Shown here: in pieces, positions 8,640-11,088 of the stretch
How the letters are laid out: each line of letters opens with the position of its first letter
How positions within the stretch are numbered: the stretch's first letter is position 1
Assembly: GCA_013696185.1 (NCBI GenBank)
Contig: JACCZA010000182.1
Span: 1-11,088 of the forward strand
From: Actinomycetota bacterium
GTDB taxonomy: Bacteria > Actinomycetota > Thermoleophilia > Gaiellales > Gaiellaceae
Direction: 5' to 3'
Length of the DNA stretch: 11,088 bases
The notes under the pieces: model-generated
Seen by the model: only the letters and a program-made list of their open reading frames with translations
Database searches by the model: none
Told to the model about the DNA's origin: nothing
Position numbers and translations under genes: made by a program

Positions 8640-8667
8640 CTATCGGCACGCTGCCGCGGAGACTTGA
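8640..8667 (-). promoter_or_regulatory. Sigma-28 (FliA/WhiG)-like promoter of the pilT-M-N-O-SPOR operon
   Basis: On the minus strand, TCAAGTCT, 12 nt, GCCGATAG, 10 nt, ATG of pilT. In WhiG notation this is TCAA-N16-GCCGATAG. The -35 octamer matches FliA TAAAGTTT at 6 of 8 and the -10 matches at 7 of 8. Element spacing and distance to the ATG are the same as upstream of pilC. The -35 touches the left arm of an inverted repeat at 8666-8699. Confidence 0.68.
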
Positions 8668-8699
8668 GCCGGCAAGAGCCACGGGATTGCTGCCGGCTC
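8666..8699. repeat. 9-bp perfect inverted repeat between pilT and pilA
   Basis: GAGCCGGCA (8666-8674) and TGCCGGCTC (8691-8699) are perfect reverse complements separated by 16 bp. The element lies in the divergent pilT-pilA spacer and its left arm overlaps the pilT -35. The 25-bp centre-to-centre distance is about 2.4 helical turns. It could be an operator or, if transcribed, a hairpin. In GC-rich DNA chance formation is possible. Confidence 0.45.
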
Positions 8700-8736
8700 G
8701 ATCACCCTTCAGGGGGATGCCACGAGCCGCGGGCGA

Positions 8737-8744
8737 GTCGATAC
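8737..8744 (+). promoter_or_regulatory. Possible weak sigma-28-like -10 box upstream of pilA
   Basis: GTCGATAC differs by one base from the GCCGATAC box of the neighbours. However, no TAAA/TCAA-like tetramer lies 15-16 nt upstream, and the box is 49 nt before the pilA ATG, so the mRNA would have a leader. I see no convincing sigma-70 promoter in this spacer either. The real pilA promoter remains unassigned. Confidence 0.25.
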
Positions 8745-8778
8745 CGGGTGGGCTACCGCCTGTCCATCGAGTCCCTTC

Positions 8779-8786
8779 GGAAGGAG
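8779..8786 (+). promoter_or_regulatory. Strong Shine-Dalgarno of pilA
   Basis: GGAAGGAG ends 7 nt before the ATG at 8794, an optimal ribosome binding site. It contrasts with pilC, pilT, the minor pilin and the thioredoxin-like gene, which lack one. It fixes the pilA start and fits with high expression of the main fibre subunit. Confidence 0.8.
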
Positions 8787-8793
8787 CTTCAGC

Positions 8794-9192
8794 ATGTATT
8801 CATCCTTGCGGCGGCGACTGCGGCACGAGCAGGGTGGATTCACCCTCATCGAGCTCCTGGTCGTCATCATCATCATCGGCATTTTGCTCGCAATCGCGGT
8901 GCCGTCCTATCTCGGGTTCCGCGGTCGGGCGAACGTCGCGGCGGCGAAGTCGAATGTTCGCGCCGCGATTCCGAACGCGGAGGCCTACTTCGCCGACAAC
9001 GGCAGCTACACCGGCATGACCGCTGCCAACCTGAAGTCCACGTACGACAGCGGCATCAGCCTCTCGAACGTGGTCATCCCGACGGCCACCACCTACTGCC
9101 TCGAGAGCGACTCGAACGGTTCGGCGGCCGGGGGAACGGATGCCCACAAGACCACCGGACCGGGCGGCACGATCGTCTCGGGAAACTGCTAG
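8794..9192 (+). CDS. pilA: Type IV major pilin PilA (prepilin)
   Basis: 132 residues. A 15-residue leader (MYSSLRRRLRHEQGG) ends in Gly, followed by FTLIELLVVIIIIGILLAIA, the canonical class III cleavage site and helix with Glu at +5. The mature pilin is 117 residues. A helix continues through about residue 66, then a short globular head carries Cys102 and Cys132 that could close a C-terminal disulfide loop. The strong Shine-Dalgarno and the terminator just after the stop suggest an abundant monocistronic mRNA. Leader removal would need a PilD peptidase, not in this window. Its divergent neighbour is the pilT operon, and a second pilin follows. Confidence 0.95.
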   Translation: MYSSLRRRLRHEQGGFTLIELLVVIIIIGILLAIAVPSYLGFRGRANVAAAKSNVRAAIPNAEAYFADNGSYTGMTAANLKSTYDSGISLSNVVIPTATTYCLESDSNGSAAGGTDAHKTTGPGGTIVSGNC

Positions 9193-9214
9193 GCGAACGA
9201 AGGACGGGTCTGCG

Positions 9215-9250
9215 AGAGAGGGCGCGGGAGACTGCGCCCTCTCTTTCTCC
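9215..9250 (+). terminator. Rho-independent terminator after pilA
   Basis: AGAGAGGGCGC (9215-9225) pairs perfectly over 11 bp with GCGCCCTCTCT (9234-9244) around the 8-nt loop GGGAGACT, followed by TTCTCC. It starts 23 bp after the pilA stop and lies before the second pilin, so it should separate their expression. The T run is short and broken, as often in high-GC genomes. Confidence 0.85.
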
Positions 9251-9291
9251 TCCCGGTTCTTCGGCACCCGCGTCGCCCTGGTGCTCAGACC

Positions 9292-9747
9292 ATGAGTCTA
9301 GCCCTCTCCACCAACACCGCGGCCTCCACGCCGGCCCCGCTCTCGAGCCGGCCGCGAGCCCACCGCCCGGGCCGTCTGCTCGCGCGGGAGGCGGGGTTCA
9401 CGCTCATCGAGCTCGAGCTCCTGGTCGTCCTGATTGTCATGGGGATCCTCCTCGGGATCGCCATCTCCTCCTATGTGGGGGCACGAGAACGCGGTGAGCT
9501 CGCCGTCGCCCAGCCGAGGGTGCGCGTGATCATCCCGTCCATCGAGGCCTACGCGGCCGACGAGGGCACCTATGCGGGGATGACCGTCGCGATCCTGCGC
9601 GCACGCTACGACAGGTCGCTCGACGATGCGAGCTACAGGTTCGGCAGGCTCACCTCTTCGAGCTACTGCGTGCAGAGCACCGCCGGGGGCCAGACGTGGC
9701 GCAAGCCGGCGCCGGGCGAGCCGATCGCCGCCGGCGCGTGTCCCTGA
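9292..9747 (+). CDS. Second type IV pilin-like protein, tandem paralogue of PilA
   Basis: 151 residues. It has an unusually long 35-residue leader (the last part RPGRLLAREAG), then FTLIELELLVVLIVMGILLG. Compared with PilA the helix has two extra residues, Glu-Leu, from a 6-bp duplication. The head resembles PilA in layout: an IEAYAADEGTYAGMT segment matches AEAYFADNGSYTGMT of PilA, a YC motif (Cys126) matches YC at Cys102, and a last Cys (Cys150) lies near the end. It is therefore likely a divergent tandem duplicate. No Shine-Dalgarno precedes the ATG at 9292, and no better start with a leader is visible. It lies between the pilA terminator and the next sigma-28-like promoter. It could be a minor or alternative pilin. 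Confidence 0.85.
   Translation: MSLALSTNTAASTPAPLSSRPRAHRPGRLLAREAGFTLIELELLVVLIVMGILLGIAISSYVGARERGELAVAQPRVRVIIPSIEAYAADEGTYAGMTVAILRARYDRSLDDASYRFGRLTSSSYCVQSTAGGQTWRKPAPGEPIAAGACP
9409..9420 (+). repeat. 6-bp tandem duplication GAGCTC in the second pilin
   Basis: GAGCTC occurs twice back to back, encoding Glu-Leu-Glu-Leu, where pilA has one copy (FTLIELLVV against FTLIELELLVV). It inserts two residues right after the conserved +5 Glu of the mature pilin helix and stays in frame. Confidence 0.9.
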
Positions 9748-9757
9748 CGGACTGGCG

Positions 9758-9784
9758 TCAAGCTTTGCCTCGCAGTGCCGATAG
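9758..9784 (+). promoter_or_regulatory. Sigma-28 (FliA/WhiG)-like promoter of the thioredoxin-like gene
   Basis: TCAAGCTT, 11 nt, GCCGATAG, 7 nt, ATG. In WhiG notation this is TCAA-N15-GCCGATAG. FliA consensus matches are 6 of 8 (-35) and 7 of 8 (-10), with the exact N11 spacing of FliA. A GGTGAGG purine run overlaps the last bases but is only 1 nt from the ATG, too close to act as a Shine-Dalgarno, so a leaderless mRNA is expected. Confidence 0.68.
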
Positions 9785-9791
9785 GTGAGGC

Positions 9792-10316
9792 ATGACCGTC
9801 GCGGCGCGCCTTCCCGTGCTCGTTGCCGCCGCGCTGCTGGCGACCGCCGCGGGGCTTGCGGCCTTCGTCGTCTCTCGCGGCGGGAGTCCCGACGCGAGCG
9901 ACTCGAGACGCACCGAGGTCGCACGTCCCGGGCGCAGCGTCGCTGCCCCTGCGGGATTGCAGGCGCCCCCGAGGCCTGCCGCGCCGCGTGCCGCCGGCAG
10001 CTCGACGGTTCCCCCCTCCCTGTCGCGTGCGCTGACCCGTAACCGCGTGGTCGTCGTCTCCCTGTTCACTCCCGGGTCCAACGTCGACACGCTCGCGCGA
10101 GTTGAGGCGCGCAGCGGCGCAGAGGCGGCCGGCGCCGGCTTCGTCGAGCTGAACGTGCTCGGTGAGCCTCGGGTGGCCCGCCTGGCGCAACGCTTCGACC
10201 TCCTCGGCACGCCGGCCGTCCTCGTCCTCCGGCGGGGGCCCGAGCTGCGGACGGCGCTCGGCGGCTACGCCGACCGCGAGACCGTCGCCCAGGCCGCGGC
10301 GAACGCAGCTCGATGA
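9792..10316 (+). CDS. Membrane-anchored thioredoxin-fold protein without catalytic cysteines
   Basis: 174 residues. An N-terminal membrane anchor or uncleaved signal (about 6-27) is followed by a Pro/Ala/Arg-rich linker (about 30-75). A thioredoxin-like domain at about 84-170 has the VVVVSLFTPGS strand, a helix, the AGAGFVELNV strand, then FDLLGTPAVLVLRRG with the cis-Pro loop at Thr140-Pro141 and a final helix. Where thioredoxins have WCGPC this protein has TPGSN, and it contains no cysteine, so it cannot be a redox enzyme. It may bind or scaffold an extracytoplasmic partner. It has a sigma-28-like promoter like the pil genes, follows the two pilins, and overlaps the next gene by ATGA. A pilus role is inference. 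Confidence 0.75.
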   Translation: MTVAARLPVLVAAALLATAAGLAAFVVSRGGSPDASDSRRTEVARPGRSVAAPAGLQAPPRPAAPRAAGSSTVPPSLSRALTRNRVVVVSLFTPGSNVDTLARVEARSGAEAAGAGFVELNVLGEPRVARLAQRFDLLGTPAVLVLRRGPELRTALGGYADRETVAQAAANAAR

Positions 10317-10666
10317 GCCGGTTCGCCCCAAGGACGCTCGTGGCCCCCGCGGAGAACGGTCTCCGCATCGCCTCGCCGCCCCCCTCGGCGGGCACACCGG
10401 CAGTCATCTTCACCCGGCACGCCTCACTCGACGGCCACGAGCTGGCGAGCGTGCGCTGTCTCACCGTCGAGCGCGGCTACCTCGTCGAGTGCACCGTGCG
10501 CAGGAGCGGGGACGACGGCGCCGGGGCCCCGCGTGAGCTTGGCCCCTACGCGTTCGAGCGGCTGGACGAGGCCAAGCGCTTCGTCGACGAGACCGCGCTC
10601 GCGCTCGAGTACCTGGGCTGCGAGGTGGACGCCGAGCGGCGCGCCGGCACCCCCGCCGTCGACTGA
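10313..10666 (+). CDS. Conserved-looking protein of unknown function, coupled to the thioredoxin-like gene
   Basis: 117 residues; I do not recognise the family. Its ATG overlaps the TGA of the preceding gene (ATGA), so translation is probably coupled and the two proteins may act together. It has no signal peptide or membrane span. The middle (about residues 28-60) looks like two or three beta strands (PAVIFTRHASL, RCLTVERGYLVECTVRR). A charged helix follows (LDEAKRFVDETALALEYL, about 82-100), then a short tail. It has two or three isolated cysteines (in RCLT, ECTV and LGCEV). The length and compact strand-helix pattern suggest a small cytoplasmic domain. The gene converges on the small minus-strand gene after 15 bp. 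Confidence 0.7.
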   Translation: MSRFAPRTLVAPAENGLRIASPPPSAGTPAVIFTRHASLDGHELASVRCLTVERGYLVECTVRRSGDDGAGAPRELGPYAFERLDEAKRFVDETALALEYLGCEVDAERRAGTPAVD

Positions 10667-10677
10667 GCGCCGCTCAG
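10663..10677. terminator. Small hairpin in the convergent 3' junction
   Basis: CTGAGC and GCTCAG form a 6-bp stem with loop GCC, overlapping the stop of the plus-strand gene and lying 5 bp from the end of the minus-strand gene. There is no T run on either side, so termination in either direction would be weak or Rho-assisted. Confidence 0.25.
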
Positions 10678-10681
10678 GCCC

Positions 10682-10945
10682 TCAGGACGGGGAGGGATCG
10701 TCCCGGGCGGACGCCCAGGTCAGCCGAGCTTCCGAGCCGCTCCACCTCGTGTCGCGCACCTCGGCGAGGTCGACCGAGACGATCGAGCCGGGACGCAGGT
10801 AGCGATCGCCCACGCGAGGCCAGGGCTGCATCGTGTCGAGCGTGCCGATCAGCTCCTCGGCATGGGCCTTGGCCTCCGCCTCGTCCCGGAAGGCTCCGGT
10901 CTCGATGCGGTCGCCGTCGCTGAGGCGTAGGACAACCTGGATCAT
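10682..10945 (-). CDS. Small protein of unknown function downstream of pilB
   Basis: 87 residues; family not recognised. It begins MIQVVLRLSDGDRIETGAF, then a helix (RDEAEAKAHAEELIGTL, about 20-36), then beta-like segments (GSIVSVDLAEVRDTRW). It has no signal peptide or membrane span. The ATG has a near-perfect Shine-Dalgarno (AGGAGGAG, core 4 nt upstream). It starts 46 bp after the pilB stop on the same strand, so co-transcription with pilB is likely. The strong ribosome site argues it is a real gene. Confidence 0.7.
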   Translation of the reverse strand: MIQVVLRLSDGDRIETGAFRDEAEAKAHAEELIGTLDTMQPWPRVGDRYLRPGSIVSVDLAEVRDTRWSGSEARLTWASARDDPSPS

Positions 10946-10991
10946 GTCTCCTCCTGCGGTAGGTGGTGCTTCGGACAGGAAGGCGCGAGCA

Positions 10992-11088
10992 CTACGCCAG
11001 CACCCTGGTCAGCTCCTCGAGCGACGTGAGGCCGCCGATCGCCTTGTCGAGACCGTCCTCCCAGAGGCGACGCATGCCGCCCTCGATC
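10992..11088 (-). CDS. pilB: Type IV pilus assembly ATPase PilB (C-terminal end only)
   Basis: The last 32 codons before a TAG stop; the rest lies beyond the right edge. The peptide reads IEGGMRRLWEDGLDKAIGG, followed by LTSLEELTRVLA. This is the conserved C-terminus of GspE/PilB ATPases (GM..L..DGL.K...G.T..EEL.RV), downstream of the zinc and Walker regions. In the setting of pilA, pilC, pilT, pilM, pilN and pilO it is most likely the extension motor PilB, though another GspE-type ATPase cannot be excluded from this fragment. Confidence 0.85.
   Translation of the reverse strand, partial: IEGGMRRLWEDGLDKAIGGLTSLEELTRVLA

Noticed and set aside
8772..8786. Small hairpin (CCTT-CGG-AAGG) covering part of the pilA Shine-Dalgarno, as an RNA thermometer
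   Set aside because: It has only 4 bp with a 3-nt loop and mismatches outside it, too weak to claim control.
9745..9760. TGACG/CGTCA hairpin after the second pilin as a terminator
   Set aside because: The stem is 5 bp, with only a short TTT some bases later, and it overlaps the next promoter's -35. Probably chance.

Overview
The window looks like chromosomal DNA of a high-GC Actinomycetota. Class Thermoleophilia (Gaiellales/Solirubrobacterales-like) is my best guess, from the monoderm-style type IV pilus (T4P) set with no secretin, the GC-rich codon use and the flavour of the proteins. This placement is inference; no marker gene was searched. Almost every base is accounted for and there is no gene-free stretch above about 165 bp. 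I saw no insertion sequence, CRISPR array or prophage gene.

Layout. (1) Positions 1-886, minus strand: an elongator tRNA-Met(CAT), then rpmG, secE and the start of nusG, the usual translation/secretion/antitermination block. (2) 946-2313, minus: a secreted, membrane-anchored TPM-like protein ending in Gly-Asp-Phe repeats. (3) 2384-3592, minus: pilC, the platform protein, divergent from (4) 3662-4210, plus: a minor pilin. (5) 8629 down to 4328, minus: a tightly coupled operon pilT-pilM-pilN-pilO followed by an anchored SPOR-domain protein in the slot where pilP sits in Gram-negatives. (6) 8794-9747, plus: two tandem major-type pilins separated by a strong terminator. (7) 9792-10666, plus: a membrane-anchored thioredoxin-fold protein lacking catalytic cysteines, overlapping a gene of unknown function. 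(8) 10682-11088, minus: a small unknown gene and the C-terminal end of the assembly ATPase PilB, which runs off the window.

How they work together. PilB (extension) and PilT (retraction) power the platform PilC. PilM-PilN-PilO form the inner alignment complex. The pilins and minor pilin form the fibre. The SPOR protein may couple the machine to peptidoglycan, replacing PilP/PilQ in an envelope without an outer membrane.

The most interesting signal is regulatory. Four genes or operons of the pilus cluster (pilC, the minor pilin, pilT-M-N-O-SPOR, and the thioredoxin-like gene) carry GCCGATA(C/G) ending only 7 or 10 nt before the ATG, with TCAA or TTGA 15-16 nt further upstream. This closely matches the known FliA/WhiG (sigma-28 family) promoter TAAA-N15/16-GCCGATAA. 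The spacing implies leaderless or nearly leaderless mRNAs. The pilC and minor-pilin promoters are mirror images sharing the same 4-bp -35 element. I infer a sigma-28-type pilus regulon, which also recruits the thioredoxin-like gene and its partner as likely new pilus-associated factors.
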